A stretch of DNA of 64,000 nt from JAEXZL01 sp049943125 (GCF_049943125.1 NZ_CP188040.1:1736001-1800000), one strand, 5' to 3'. Positions 49,325 to 58,167 are shown, counted from the first letter of the stretch. Numbers and translations are program-made. Notes: a model not told the origin generated them from the sequence alone.

Positions 49325-49352
49325 ACCACAATTACAGAAGTATCATAAATTA
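49325..49352 (+). promoter_or_regulatory. possible sigma-K-type promoter for the L,D-transpeptidase
   Basis: CATAAATTA (49344-49352) fits the sigma-K -10 consensus CATA-N3-TA, with AC at 49325-49326 and a 17-nt gap. The -35 is only two bases of match, so this is weak. Confidence 0.25.
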
Positions 49353-49382
49353 TTATAAATACTATGATGAGGAAAGTATTAA

Positions 49383-50234
49383 ATGGAGTTTTTTAGAGAA
49401 ATGGATATTGACCAGGAGCCTTTTTTGAAATATACTCTGGTAAATTTAAACCTAAGAGAGGAAAAGTCTAGAGAAGCAAATGTGATAACAGTGATACCTG
49501 CAGGAAGTGCTGTGGAGGTGCTGGAACAGGATGATGAATGGGATAAGGTGAGATTCAATGGGCAAGAGGGCTATGTCTATCGCTATTACCTTTCAAAAAG
49601 TATGTACCCATGGACTAATGTAAACCTAAGAGAAGGAGATACCCCTTTAGCTAAGACTTATTTAATAATACCCCAGGGTGCCAGGGTAGAGGTTATAAAT
49701 AATCTTGGAGATTGGAGTCAGGTTGTTTATAATGGCCTGTATGGATATGTTTTTAACTATTTTCTATCGGAGGATGGCTTGCAGCCAGGAACTCTGGATT
49801 ATTCTGCTTTTTATACGGATATAAATAAGTTTGTTAATGATAATTCTATTAAAAGTCCCACCCCTTATCTCCTTATAACGGATCTTCGCAATAGGCTTAC
49901 TTATGTTTTTATCAAGGATGCCAGTGGAACCTGGGCGCAGCTATACTCCTGGGAATGCTCCATAGGAAAGCCTTCAACACCTACTATCACAGGAATGTTC
50001 TTTATCAATGGCAGAAGGGCTTCCTTTGGAACCACAGCCTATCTAGTTAAGTATGCCACAAGAATTCAAGGCCCTTACTATTATCATTCAGTTCTTTATA
50101 ACTCTACGGGAGAGTATATCAAGGATGGAAGGCTGGGTGAGGCTATAAGCCACGGCTGTATAAGACTTGCCACGGAGAATGCTCGCTGGATATATGATAC
50201 GGTGCCTAATACTACAACGGTTGTTATTCATTAG
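49383..50234 (+). CDS. SH3-domain L,D-transpeptidase without signal peptide
   Basis: 283 aa. Two bacterial SH3 repeats (VNLNLREEKSREANVITVIPAGSAVEVLEQ at about 20-75 and VNLREGDTPLAKTYLIIPQGARVEVI at about 80-130) precede a YkuD L,D-transpeptidase domain with catalytic SHGCIRLATENARWIYD (Cys near 258). Such enzymes form 3-3 peptidoglycan crosslinks. There is no signal peptide or membrane anchor, and an in-frame stop stands directly before the ATG, so the start cannot be extended. Bacillus YkuD likewise lacks one and is a spore protein. GAGGAAAG precedes the ATG. Confidence 0.85.
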   Translation: MEFFREMDIDQEPFLKYTLVNLNLREEKSREANVITVIPAGSAVEVLEQDDEWDKVRFNGQEGYVYRYYLSKSMYPWTNVNLREGDTPLAKTYLIIPQGARVEVINNLGDWSQVVYNGLYGYVFNYFLSEDGLQPGTLDYSAFYTDINKFVNDNSIKSPTPYLLITDLRNRLTYVFIKDASGTWAQLYSWECSIGKPSTPTITGMFFINGRRASFGTTAYLVKYATRIQGPYYYHSVLYNSTGEYIKDGRLGEAISHGCIRLATENARWIYDTVPNTTTVVIH

Positions 50235-50274
50235 AAGTAGTTAATAACCCATTCCTTAGAAATATTTAAAAATG

Positions 50275-50326
50275 GCTTCTTTGGAGGTTGTGCTTAATAA
50301 AGCATGGCTTGAAGAGGAGCTTTTTT
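50275..50326 (+). terminator. rho-independent terminator with nested stem
   Basis: GCTTCTTT (50275-50282) pairs with AGAGGAGC (50313-50320) using G-T pairs, with an inner TGCTT/AAGCA stem, followed by T6. Confidence 0.7.
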
Positions 50327-50459
50327 AATTTATGATTGTACAATAGGAATTTTAGTAATGTTCGTGTTTTGTAGGATTATACAAAAAAATAATGAAAATT
50401 ATGGCGATAAAAATATTGTAATTACGAATAATATATGATAAATTAAATATAAAGTTCGT

Positions 50460-50530
50460 TATTTTAAGATAATTAATTATTATATGAGTAAAGCACATAG
50501 GGTGATGGTCCTATGAGAACGCTTAAAATA
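50460..50530 (+). other. possible structured leader of the permease-PRTase operon
   Basis: A 9-bp perfect closing stem (50460-50468 with 50522-50530) encloses a weak AT hairpin (50469-50480) and CATAGG/CCTATG (50496-50501 with 50510-50515). The 71-nt three-way layout recalls purine riboswitches, but none of the conserved purine-aptamer bases are found. The remaining upstream sequence (50327-50459) shows nothing recognised. Confidence 0.35.
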
Positions 50531-50555
50531 TTATCATCAGGTTAGGAGCTTATTT

Positions 50556-51632
50556 ATGGAATTTTTACAGGATTTACTTGCTGCAATAGGGGTAGTACTC
50601 AATGGTATACCTCAAGGTCTTCTCGCTGCTTCTCTAGGCTTTGCCTCTGTACCCACAGCTTTAGGCTTTATAGTAGGAGCTATTGCCTGCTTTAGCTTAG
50701 GCTCTGTGGCACCAATATCCTTTCAGGCAGAAACTATAGTGCTGGCTGGGAGCATGGGGAAAAGCATGAAGGAAAGATTCTCCATGATTTTCTTTGCTGG
50801 TATACTTATGGCTGTTTTAGGAGGCTTAGGTCTACTTTCTACTATTAGTAATTTTGCTGGACAGGTTGTTTTAAGCGGTATGATGGCTGGTGTTGGTCTT
50901 GTACTAGCAAAGCTTTCTTTAGATATGGTAAAGGAAAATAGGCTTGTTGGAGCTATTTCTATGGTAACTGCAATTATAGTATATTTTTTCATGGGCAAGA
51001 ATTTAGTCTATACCATAGTAATTTCTCTTGTTGTTTCCAGCATAGCTGCAAAGGTAGCTCATCAGGAAATAACCAGTATGATACCTAGTGAAAGACCCTT
51101 TAAGCTTACCCTTTCTAAGCCAGTGTTTAACATATCCGTTCTAAGAGGAGCTCTAGTACTAGCGTGCCTTACCATAGGAGCTAACATAGCCTTCGGAAAT
51201 ATCACTGGTGGCATCGCTGGAACCACTCAAAATATAGATCACCTCACAATATATTCAGGAATAGCCGACTCCATAAGTGCTCTCTTTGGTGGAGCCCCTG
51301 TGGAAGCTATAATTTCTGCCACAGCTAGTGCACCTCATGCTGTTACCTCTGGAGTAATCATGATGGTTATCATGGCGGCAATACTATTTACTGGTCTTCT
51401 TCCTAAGATAGGCAAGTTTGTACCAAGCCAATCTATAGCAGGCTTCCTTCTGATTTTAGGTGCTGTTGTAACCTTCCCGGGAGATGCAGCAATAGCTTTT
51501 TCTGGGACAAACCCCGGTGATTCCATAGTAGGAGGGGTTACCATAGCAGTAACAGCCTTTGTAGATCCCTTTGTAGGAATGGTTTGCGGAATATTATTAA
51601 AATTATTATTTGCTGCAGGAATAGGTATATAG
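50556..51632 (+). CDS. NCS2-like purine/xanthine permease family protein
   Basis: 358-aa membrane protein with about 10-11 hydrophobic spans, resembling a compact member of the nucleobase NCS2 (xanthine/uracil permease) group: VAPISFQAETIVLAGSMGKSMKERFSMIFF, a central SIPSERPFKLTL-like linker, and FGGAPVEAIISATASAPHAVTSGV as the second discontinuous helix. The purine phosphoribosyltransferase 15 nt downstream supports a nucleobase as substrate. It is shorter and more divergent than typical NCS2 proteins (about 430 aa). Gene lies behind a possibly structured leader. Confidence 0.7.
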   Translation: MEFLQDLLAAIGVVLNGIPQGLLAASLGFASVPTALGFIVGAIACFSLGSVAPISFQAETIVLAGSMGKSMKERFSMIFFAGILMAVLGGLGLLSTISNFAGQVVLSGMMAGVGLVLAKLSLDMVKENRLVGAISMVTAIIVYFFMGKNLVYTIVISLVVSSIAAKVAHQEITSMIPSERPFKLTLSKPVFNISVLRGALVLACLTIGANIAFGNITGGIAGTTQNIDHLTIYSGIADSISALFGGAPVEAIISATASAPHAVTSGVIMMVIMAAILFTGLLPKIGKFVPSQSIAGFLLILGAVVTFPGDAAIAFSGTNPGDSIVGGVTIAVTAFVDPFVGMVCGILLKLLFAAGIGI

Positions 51633-51647
51633 AGAAAGGATATGACA

Positions 51648-52193
51648 ATGAATAATACATATGAATTAAAGGTGGCGGGATTAAAGAGAGAGCTTCCAAT
51701 CATCAAGCTATCCCCGGAGCTTTCCATAGCAAGCTTTGTTATTTTAGGAGATTGTCAGCTGGTTACAGAAGCTGCAAGGGAGCTTGAAGGCAGAATACCT
51801 GAGATTGATTATATAATCACCGCTGAGGCTAAGGGAATACCTCTGGTTAATGAAATCAGCCGTCTCAGAGGCTTGAATAAATACATCGTTGCTCGTAAGA
51901 GTATTAAGCCTTATATGAAGAACCCTATTATAGATGAGGTTGTGTCAATAACTACTCAAAAGCCCCAGCTTCTATGTCTCGATGGCAGTGATGCCTCTCT
52001 TATAAAAGGAAAAAGAGTAGCAGTAGTGGACGATGTTATCTCCACAGGGGAATCCTTAGAGGCTGTGTGCAGGCTGGCAGAAAAGGCAGGAGCGGAGATA
52101 GTGGCCAAGGTTGCTATCCTTGCAGAGGGAGCTGCTGCAGACCGTAAGGATATAATATTTTTAGAAAAGCTGCCTCTCTTTCCGGGAGAATAA
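51648..52193 (+). CDS. purine phosphoribosyltransferase (adenine/xanthine PRTase-like)
   Basis: 181 aa from ATG 51648; AAAGGA (51635-51640) is 7 nt away, while an ATG at 51642 is too close. Type I PRTase fold: DYIITAEAKGIPLVNEISRLRGLNKYIVARKSIKPYM and the PRPP-binding loop RVAVVDDVISTGESLEAV (about 124-141). It resembles adenine phosphoribosyltransferase, salvaging a nucleobase imported by the adjacent permease into its nucleotide. Precise base not determinable. Confidence 0.83.
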   Translation: MNNTYELKVAGLKRELPIIKLSPELSIASFVILGDCQLVTEAARELEGRIPEIDYIITAEAKGIPLVNEISRLRGLNKYIVARKSIKPYMKNPIIDEVVSITTQKPQLLCLDGSDASLIKGKRVAVVDDVISTGESLEAVCRLAEKAGAEIVAKVAILAEGAAADRKDIIFLEKLPLFPGE

Positions 52194-52227
52194 TAAAAAA
52201 ATCGAAGATTACTTATAATAGCGTTAT

Positions 52228-52263
52228 AAGGCTCCAATCTACTTAAGCTTAGATTGGGGCCTT
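52228..52263 (+). terminator. rho-independent terminator
   Basis: A 14-bp stem with one mismatch (52228-52241 with 52250-52263, core CCAATCTA/TAGATTGG), 8-nt loop, then TTAATTATTT. Confidence 0.78.
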
Positions 52264-52365
52264 TAATTATTTACTGGTAGTATTTACGCAGAAATATTAC
52301 AAATATGTGAAAGTTAATATTAATTGATAATGATTATTGACAAGGGGAGTTTTATAATATAAGAT

Positions 52366-52398
52366 TATCTTAAATTCAAAATATTAGAAATTAAGATA
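52366..52398 (+). promoter_or_regulatory. candidate MarR operator
   Basis: TATCTTAA (52366-52373), 17 nt, TTAAGATA (52391-52398), in the 156-nt gap before the MarR gene. TTGACA at 52337-52342 with TATAAG at 15 nt is the nearest promoter-like sequence. Confidence 0.5.
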
Positions 52399-52421
52399 TT
52401 TTATTCAAAGGAGAAGGACCT

Positions 52422-52865
52422 ATGTCAGAAGGATGCAGCAGTGACCTCTATTTTCATTTAATGGAAGCCTCCAGGGCGATTCAGGATAGGGTAAGGGCAG
52501 AAGCCAGCAAGTGGAAGCTAGGAATAACTGAATTTTTTGTTTTGGAGACCTTATATATTAAGGGAAGTCAGACCATACAGCAGATAGCTGGTAATGTTTT
52601 TGTGAGCAGTGGGTCCATGACCTATGTAATAGATAAGCTAGAGAAGAGAGGCATTGTATACAGAAATCCCTGCCCCAATGACAGGAGAGTAATACACATA
52701 GAATTTACCCCTGAGGGCAGAAGCTTTATGGATGAAATAATGGCTAGGCATAAAGAAAATTTAGAGGATATTTTTCAGGTGCTAAAGCCTGAGGAGGCAG
52801 TTACCTTAATTAATATGTTAAGTAAAGTAGAGAATCATATAGAAGTTTTAGATATAAAGGAATAA
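52422..52865 (+). CDS. MarR-family regulator, MhqR-like
   Basis: 147 aa. Winged-helix MarR fold: LGITEFFVLETLYIKGSQTIQQIAGNVFVSSGSMTYVIDKLEKRGIVYRNPCPNDRRVIHIEFT. The DRR wing motif is intact. One Cys near the N-terminus (EGCSS) and one in NPCPND could be thiol sensors, but this is not known. The three genes downstream (ring-cleaving dioxygenase, flavin reductase, carboxylesterase) are the type controlled by quinone-responsive MhqR in Bacillus. AAGGAGAAGG precedes the ATG. Confidence 0.82.
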   Translation: MSEGCSSDLYFHLMEASRAIQDRVRAEASKWKLGITEFFVLETLYIKGSQTIQQIAGNVFVSSGSMTYVIDKLEKRGIVYRNPCPNDRRVIHIEFTPEGRSFMDEIMARHKENLEDIFQVLKPEEAVTLINMLSKVENHIEVLDIKE

Positions 52866-52878
52866 AAGGAGGATATAC

Positions 52879-53817
52879 ATGTTTAAAAATATTAAAGGAA
52901 TTCACCATATCACCTCAATAGTAGGTGATCCACAAGAAAATGTAGATTTTTATGCAGGAGTTTTAGGGCTCCGTTTAATTAAGCAGACAGTAAATTTTGA
53001 TGACCCAGAGACCTATCACCTTTACTTTGGAAATGACATTGCAAGTCCTGGAACAGCCATAACCTTTTTCCCTTGGCCAGGAGCTTATCAAGGTGTCATT
53101 GGGGACGGACAGGTAGGAATAACCTCTTATGCAGTACCAAAAGGAGCATTAAGCTTTTGGGAGAAAAGACTAGAGAGCTTTAATATAGACTACACCAAAA
53201 CAAAGCGCTTTGGAGAGGATTACCTTCAGTTTAAGGATGTCCATGGACTTAATTTAGAATTAGTTGAAAGAGAAGAGGGCAGGGAAAATCAGTGGTCCTT
53301 TGGAGGAGTGACTAAAGAGGTAGCAATCAAGGGCTTTGCTGGTGCTACACTTTTTTCCTCAGCTCCTGATAAAACCTCCGAGCTCTTAGAGAAGGACATG
53401 GGTCTTAAGAGGATAGGAGCAGAAGGAGAGTTTATAAGGTTTAAGGCTCAAGGAGAGACTGCTAACATCATAGATTTGAAGTCTGAACCTGGTATTAGAG
53501 GAAGGCAGGGAGTAGGTACTGTACATCATATTGCCTGGAGTACAGCCGATGATAATGAGCAGCTGCAGTGGAAGAGCCTATTAGAAGCCTCAGGCTATGG
53601 AGTAACCCCTGTACAGGATAGAAATTATTTTAATTCAATATATTTCAGAGAAAAGGGTCATATACTCTTTGAAATTGCTACGGAAGGACCTGGCTTTGAT
53701 ATCGATGAGCCTATGGAGGCTTTAGGAGAAAACCTTAAGCTGCCAGTGCAATACGAGCCCTACAGAAGCAGAATTGAACAGAACCTCCTACCTATCAAGG
53801 TTAGAGAGCTTAAGTAG
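52879..53817 (+). CDS. ring-cleaving dioxygenase, MhqA/MhqO type (VOC)
   Basis: 312 aa with two VOC modules. Module 1: GIHHITSIVGDPQENVDFYAGVLGLRLIKQTVNFDDPETYHLYFGND (His near 9). Module 2: GTVHHIAWSTADDNEQLQWKSLL (His near 215) with the ligand Glu in HILFEIATEGPGFDID near 260. These are the expected Fe-ligand places of extradiol-type dioxygenases acting on hydroquinones. In Bacillus the homologues detoxify methylhydroquinone and other quinones. AAAGGAGG precedes the ATG, 13 nt after the MarR stop. Confidence 0.88.
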   Translation: MFKNIKGIHHITSIVGDPQENVDFYAGVLGLRLIKQTVNFDDPETYHLYFGNDIASPGTAITFFPWPGAYQGVIGDGQVGITSYAVPKGALSFWEKRLESFNIDYTKTKRFGEDYLQFKDVHGLNLELVEREEGRENQWSFGGVTKEVAIKGFAGATLFSSAPDKTSELLEKDMGLKRIGAEGEFIRFKAQGETANIIDLKSEPGIRGRQGVGTVHHIAWSTADDNEQLQWKSLLEASGYGVTPVQDRNYFNSIYFREKGHILFEIATEGPGFDIDEPMEALGENLKLPVQYEPYRSRIEQNLLPIKVRELK

Positions 53818-53839
53818 TTAGTTTGAGGAGGAAGCTATT

Positions 53840-54448
53840 TTGATATCCATAAATACCGCTTTAAACAGTGAAAAAGATAATTATAAATTGCTCACAGGAA
53901 GTATAATACCAAGACCCATAGCCTTTGTTACCACAAGGTCCTCTCAGGGAGTGTTAAATGGAGCACCCTTCAGCTTTTTTAATGTAGTAGCCTCCAATCC
54001 TCCCATGATCTCCTTATCAGTGCAGAGAAAGGCTGGGGAGATGAAGGACACCGCAAAGAATATAATGGACACTGGAGAATTTGTGGTTCATATAGTGGAT
54101 GAACAAAACGTAGAAAAGGTCAATGAAACCTCAGCATCACTGCCATCCTGGGAGAGTGAGATAGAATTAGCTGGCTTAACAGAGATAAGCAGTGAAAAAA
54201 TATCTGTGCCTGGTATTAAGGAAGCAAAGGTTAGGTTGGAATGTGTGCTGGAGAAGAGCTTAGTTCTTGGTGATACTGAGGCTCCAGCCTGCGACCTTAT
54301 CATAGCTAGGGTGGTGCAAATTCATGTGGCTGAAGAGGTCTATGAAGTGGGCAGGATAAATCCTAAGGTATTAGCTGCCGTATGCCGATTGGCTGGGAAT
54401 AACTACGCCTCTCTAGGGGAAATATTTGTCCTTGAAAGACCTCTATAA
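53840..54448 (+). CDS. flavin reductase-like (FMN-binding split-barrel) protein
   Basis: 202 aa, PF01613 family. LTGSIIPRPIAFVTTRSSQGVLNGAPFSFFNVVASNPPMISLSV (about 15-60) is the FMN-binding core, with MDTGEFVVHIVDE after it. TTG start at 53840 with GAGGAGGA upstream. It probably reduces flavin or a quinone-like compound for the same detoxification pathway as its neighbours. There is no separate NADH domain, as usual for the family. Confidence 0.86.
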   Translation: MISINTALNSEKDNYKLLTGSIIPRPIAFVTTRSSQGVLNGAPFSFFNVVASNPPMISLSVQRKAGEMKDTAKNIMDTGEFVVHIVDEQNVEKVNETSASLPSWESEIELAGLTEISSEKISVPGIKEAKVRLECVLEKSLVLGDTEAPACDLIIARVVQIHVAEEVYEVGRINPKVLAAVCRLAGNNYASLGEIFVLERPL

Positions 54449-54483
54449 GCTACTAAAAACGCATTTTTAAAAGGAGAAAAAGT

Positions 54484-55089
54484 ATGAAGCATATATTTGA
54501 AAAAGGAAAAAATCCAGATAGCGGAACTCTTCTTTTACTCCATGGCACTGGAGGGAACGAAAGAGACTTATTACCCTTAGCAAGGATGATAGATCCAGAG
54601 GCAGCAGTGCTAAGCCCTTTAGGAAATGTTTCAGAAATGGGCATGGCCAGATTTTTTAGAAGGCTGGAAGAGGGTGTCTTTGATGAAGAGGATCTAATTT
54701 TTAGAACCAAGGAGCTAAAGGAATTCATAGATGAGTCCGCAAGAAAATATTCACTAAGCAGAAACAACATTATAGCAGTAGGCTATTCTAACGGAGCTAA
54801 TATAGCTGCAAGCCTGCTTTTTCACCATAAGGCTTCCTTAAGAGGAGCAATTCTTCATCACCCCATGGTGCCAAGAAGAGGAATAGAGCTGCCAGATTTA
54901 TCAAGAACTCCAGTATTTATAGCAGCAGGAACCAATGATCCCATATGTCCTAAGGAGGAGGCTCTTGAGCTTAAGGACATCCTTGAGAATGCCAGCGCAG
55001 CAGTTAAGCTTCACTGGGAGCATAATGGACACCAGCTCACCAGAGAAGAGATTAAGGTTGCAGCTGCGTGGTACAGGACGGCTTTCTAG
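54484..55089 (+). CDS. carboxylesterase/phospholipase-type hydrolase, MhqD-like
   Basis: 201-aa alpha/beta hydrolase of the small carboxylesterase group. TLLLLHGTGGNERDLLPLARMI (residues 17-38) with the HGTGG oxyanion loop, nucleophile VGYSNGANIAAS (Ser near 101), acid in GTNDPICP (about 151) and His in HNGHQLT (about 182). It matches MhqD of the Bacillus quinone regulon in size and motif. Last gene of the operon. Confidence 0.86.
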   Translation: MKHIFEKGKNPDSGTLLLLHGTGGNERDLLPLARMIDPEAAVLSPLGNVSEMGMARFFRRLEEGVFDEEDLIFRTKELKEFIDESARKYSLSRNNIIAVGYSNGANIAASLLFHHKASLRGAILHHPMVPRRGIELPDLSRTPVFIAAGTNDPICPKEEALELKDILENASAAVKLHWEHNGHQLTREEIKVAAAWYRTAF

Positions 55090-55157
55090 GAAACTAGTGT
55101 CTGAAGCTTAGATACATTTACTGAAGTAAGTATTTAAGCTTTATAATAATTAATACA

Positions 55158-55195
55158 AAGGTCCTAATCAGAAGGATATTCTGGTTAGGGCTTTT
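55158..55195 (+). terminator. rho-independent terminator of the mhq-like operon
   Basis: AAGGTCCTAATCAGAA pairs with TTCTGGTTAGGGCTT (about 55158-55173 with 55179-55193), including G-T pairs, then TTTATTAT. Confidence 0.75.
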
Positions 55196-55317
55196 ATTAT
55201 GCCATCACGCATCTATAACCATAATAAGTTATTAATGTAAAATATTTGTTTTAATCAGCGTATGCATGATAAAATAAATTATAAGATAATAATACTTTTA
55301 TGGATGGGGTAGATGTT

Positions 55318-56478
55318 ATGAGAAAAATAACTGTATCACTACTAATTATAACTCTCATTTCCCTTATAGTATCAGCTTGTGGGCTAGGTGATGCCCCTCC
55401 TGGAGAGGAAGCCTATGAAGCGGAGGAGGTTTCTAATTTTGACGATATTAATTTTTCTGTTTATGCAGGTAAGGCTTCTGAAAAGGTGAGCAGAATTGAT
55501 TGTCAGTACTATCCCAGGAATTTTGGTAGCGGGGAAGATACAAAGGAAGCAATTGATTATGATGCTTTAGACGAGTATTATATGAATCTTATTTTTAATG
55601 AGGAGATAGATAGCCTCTTTATAACCTTAAATTACATGCCTGAAAATATGCACATTATAAAAGTTGATGATAAGGGTAAGGAGAGCAAGGTAGATTATAG
55701 AGTAGAAAGAGAGCTGGCACCAGAAGGAGAGAAGGGCTATGTATATACCTTTGCCTTTGATTTTACCTTTGGAGAAGACTTTAATCCAGTATATAAAGCT
55801 ACTATTACTTATCCGGAAGAGAAGATTCTAGATCTTGCCTTTAAGATAAGAAATCCAGAACAAAAGCCTTTAACAAAGGAGGCCATTGATATTAATTTAT
55901 CCTTAGAGAAGGAAGAGGAGGATAAGCTTTATCACTTTCTTTTAAATACTTCTGTCTCTTATGGTATTCATAGCAACTATATAAGGAACTCCTATATTCA
56001 TGTTGAGGAGATGGAAACAAGCTTACCTGATATTGTAAGATTGTTTGCTATTATGATAGATGATAATGGTTACTTGGGTTATGGGTATATATTTAAAAAT
56101 TCTATAGAAGAAATCTATGGTGATCCTACTATAGAACCTACCGCCTTTGATATAGATAAAGACGGACAAATGGAGCTCATATATATAACCAACTGGGGAT
56201 CCGGTAACAGTTCTGATTTTATATATGTCTTTGATAATGAAGAGGAACGGGCTACCATGGCTCTTTATGGAAATCTGTGGCTTCAGATTCCCAAGGATCA
56301 GGGTGGAGAGCATTATCAGGTTATTTATCAGGGAGATGCACCGGCAACTAAACCAGAGCTAAGAGAGAATACAGGAACCGTACAGCTCCGAGTGAATTCT
56401 CAAGGGGAAAGAGAAGTATATATAGAAAAGGCCGAAGAAGATAAGTATACGGATATGGAGGCACATAGAGCTAAGTGA
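55318..56478 (+). CDS. lipoprotein of unknown function
   Basis: 386 aa from ATG 55318, chosen because MRKITVSLLIITLISLIVSAC is a complete lipoprotein signal with Cys near 21; an in-frame ATG at 55300 adds six polar residues. The mature protein is acidic. Its C-terminal part (FDIDKDGQMELIYITNWGSGNSSDFIYVFD, about 276-305) resembles VCBS/FG-GAP-like repeats with a calcium-type DxDxDG loop. No family assigned. It stands alone between two terminators. Confidence 0.7.
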   Translation: MRKITVSLLIITLISLIVSACGLGDAPPGEEAYEAEEVSNFDDINFSVYAGKASEKVSRIDCQYYPRNFGSGEDTKEAIDYDALDEYYMNLIFNEEIDSLFITLNYMPENMHIIKVDDKGKESKVDYRVERELAPEGEKGYVYTFAFDFTFGEDFNPVYKATITYPEEKILDLAFKIRNPEQKPLTKEAIDINLSLEKEEEDKLYHFLLNTSVSYGIHSNYIRNSYIHVEEMETSLPDIVRLFAIMIDDNGYLGYGYIFKNSIEEIYGDPTIEPTAFDIDKDGQMELIYITNWGSGNSSDFIYVFDNEEERATMALYGNLWLQIPKDQGGEHYQVIYQGDAPATKPELRENTGTVQLRVNSQGEREVYIEKAEEDKYTDMEAHRAK

Positions 56479-56557
56479 TATAAAAGTACAGTATACAGCC
56501 TCGCCAAATAATTCTATATAAGCAATTATTAATATAAATTTATTCATATAAATTAAG

Positions 56558-56600
56558 AGCAGCTAACGATGATTATAAAAAATCGTTAGCTGCTTATTTT
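56558..56600. terminator. bidirectional terminator
   Basis: AGCAGCTAACGAT (56558-56570) pairs perfectly with its partner at 56582-56594 around an A-rich loop, followed by TATTTT. It is shared by the lipoprotein gene and the minus-strand symporter gene. Confidence 0.85.
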
Positions 56601-56603
56601 AGC

Positions 56604-57845
56604 TTATATAGTTTCAACAGCCTCACTGTTGGAGCTCTTTTTATTCGACTCTATTTTTGATATAAAGACAGCGCAGGTAGCATCTCCGGTAATGTTAAGG
56701 GTGGTACGTCCCATGTCAAAGATTTTATCTACTCCTGCTATCAGCGCAATTCCAGCTACAGGGAGACCAACGCTTTCTAGAACCATAGCAAGCATTATCA
56801 TTCCAGCTCCAGATACTCCAGCAGTACCAATGGAGGCCAGGGTTGCCGTGATAACTATCATGCCCATCTGAGTAAGTGAAAGATCAACACCATAGCAGGA
56901 GGCTATGAATACTGAGGTTACACCCATATAGATAGCTGTTCCATCCATGTTTATTGTAGCTCCTAAGGGAAGCACAAAGGAAGAAACGTCCGGATCTGCA
57001 CCCATCTTATTACAGCATTCAATATTAAGGGGAAGGGTAGCATTAGAGGAAGACGTGGTAAAGGCGCAGATCATAGCAGGAGCTAACCCTTTAAAAAATG
57101 CTAAAGGACTCATATTACTAAGAAATCTTACACTCAAACCGTACACTACGATTATATGTGTAATATAGGCAAGATAAGCTACTAAAATAACAATTCCAAG
57201 AGAGCCTACAATAGTTGGTCCATTTACTGCAACCACATTGCACATAAGGCAGAATACACCTATAGGAGTAATCTTTATAACAGCCATCATTACCTTCATT
57301 ATAACCTCATAGAAGGAATTAACTATATCTCCTATAAGCTGACCCTTTTTACCAGCTAATAAAATACCTGAACCTAACAGTATAGCAATTACGATTACAG
57401 GAAGCATTTCACCGTTGACCATAGGGGTTAAGATGTTTGAAGGGAAGATATTTACTATAACATCCATAATCTTCGTGGTAGCTGCCTCATAGGAAGCATC
57501 GGCAGTTTCTAGAATAGGAAATTGGCCTTTAAAAATATTTGCAAAGGTCAAGCCAATTCCTACAGCTAAGGCTGTAGTAAGCATGTAGTATACGAAGGTT
57601 TTCCACCCTATAGAGCCTACTCTTTTTAGGTCCTGTAGAGATATAACTCCTCCGATAATTGAGAAAAGAACTACTGGAACTACGAGAAACTTTAATAGAT
57701 TAATATAGATAGTTCCTATGGGTTTAATGTAGTTAGTGGTAAATTCAGGGTTGTCCAAAAATAATAAGCCTACAATAATACCTGATATCATGCCTATAAA
57801 TATCCAGGCACTTAATGATAATTTCCTTTTACTACTATTCTCCAT
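56604..57845 (-). CDS. dicarboxylate/amino acid:cation symporter
   Basis: 413-aa SDF/DAACS transporter. HP1 loop TTSSSNATLPL (about 267-277), TM7 motif NMDGTAIYMG (about 303-312) and HP2 TAGVSGAGMIM are all canonical, in contrast to the variant symporter at 27576. It should couple Na+ or H+ entry to uptake of an acidic or neutral amino acid. AAAGGAGTAATAAA precedes the ATG. The two DAACS genes in the window are clear homologues but well diverged. Confidence 0.9.
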   Translation of the reverse strand: MENSSKRKLSLSAWIFIGMISGIIVGLLFLDNPEFTTNYIKPIGTIYINLLKFLVVPVVLFSIIGGVISLQDLKRVGSIGWKTFVYYMLTTALAVGIGLTFANIFKGQFPILETADASYEAATTKIMDVIVNIFPSNILTPMVNGEMLPVIVIAILLGSGILLAGKKGQLIGDIVNSFYEVIMKVMMAVIKITPIGVFCLMCNVVAVNGPTIVGSLGIVILVAYLAYITHIIVVYGLSVRFLSNMSPLAFFKGLAPAMICAFTTSSSNATLPLNIECCNKMGADPDVSSFVLPLGATINMDGTAIYMGVTSVFIASCYGVDLSLTQMGMIVITATLASIGTAGVSGAGMIMLAMVLESVGLPVAGIALIAGVDKIFDMGRTTLNITGDATCAVFISKIESNKKSSNSEAVETI

Positions 57846-58167
57846 TTTTATTACTCCTTTCGTTTAATACTACTTTGCTAAATTGATTGTGATTAAATTG
57901 ACAATATTTAACAGTTGGTTCATAAAGTAATGATATCATGGATACGATTACATTAATAGTAATTTTATGGATATATATGTTATCGTGGATATTTTTGGGA
58001 AAATGTAAAAAATAGTAGGAGTTCTATAACAGGGTATTAATTATAGTACGTTTTAAAATATTTTGTTTGATGAATTGATAATAATATTTTCAGTATATAA
58101 TTGCTATAGAACCATGACTTAAAGTCTCCAGCCCTGAACAATAAGCTCACTGGCTGGAGACCTTTTG
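57846..58167. other. intergenic region with hairpin and TGGATA repeats
   Basis: 322 nt without a gene. GTCTCCAGCC (58124-58133) pairs perfectly with GGCTGGAGAC (58152-58161), probably the terminator of the minus-strand DUF4190 gene or a bidirectional one. Three RTGGATA copies (57938-57944, 57967-57973, 57985-57991) lie upstream of the symporter gene and might be regulator contacts. Confidence 0.5.

Noticed and set aside
50460..50530. Canonical purine riboswitch
   Set aside because: The conserved junction bases and loop-loop motifs of guanine/adenine aptamers were not found. It is retained only as a low-confidence unassigned structure.
57938..57991. Three TGGATA copies as a defined operator
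   Set aside because: Spacing is irregular (29 and 18 bp) and the 7-mer is short, so it is noted only as a description of the gap.
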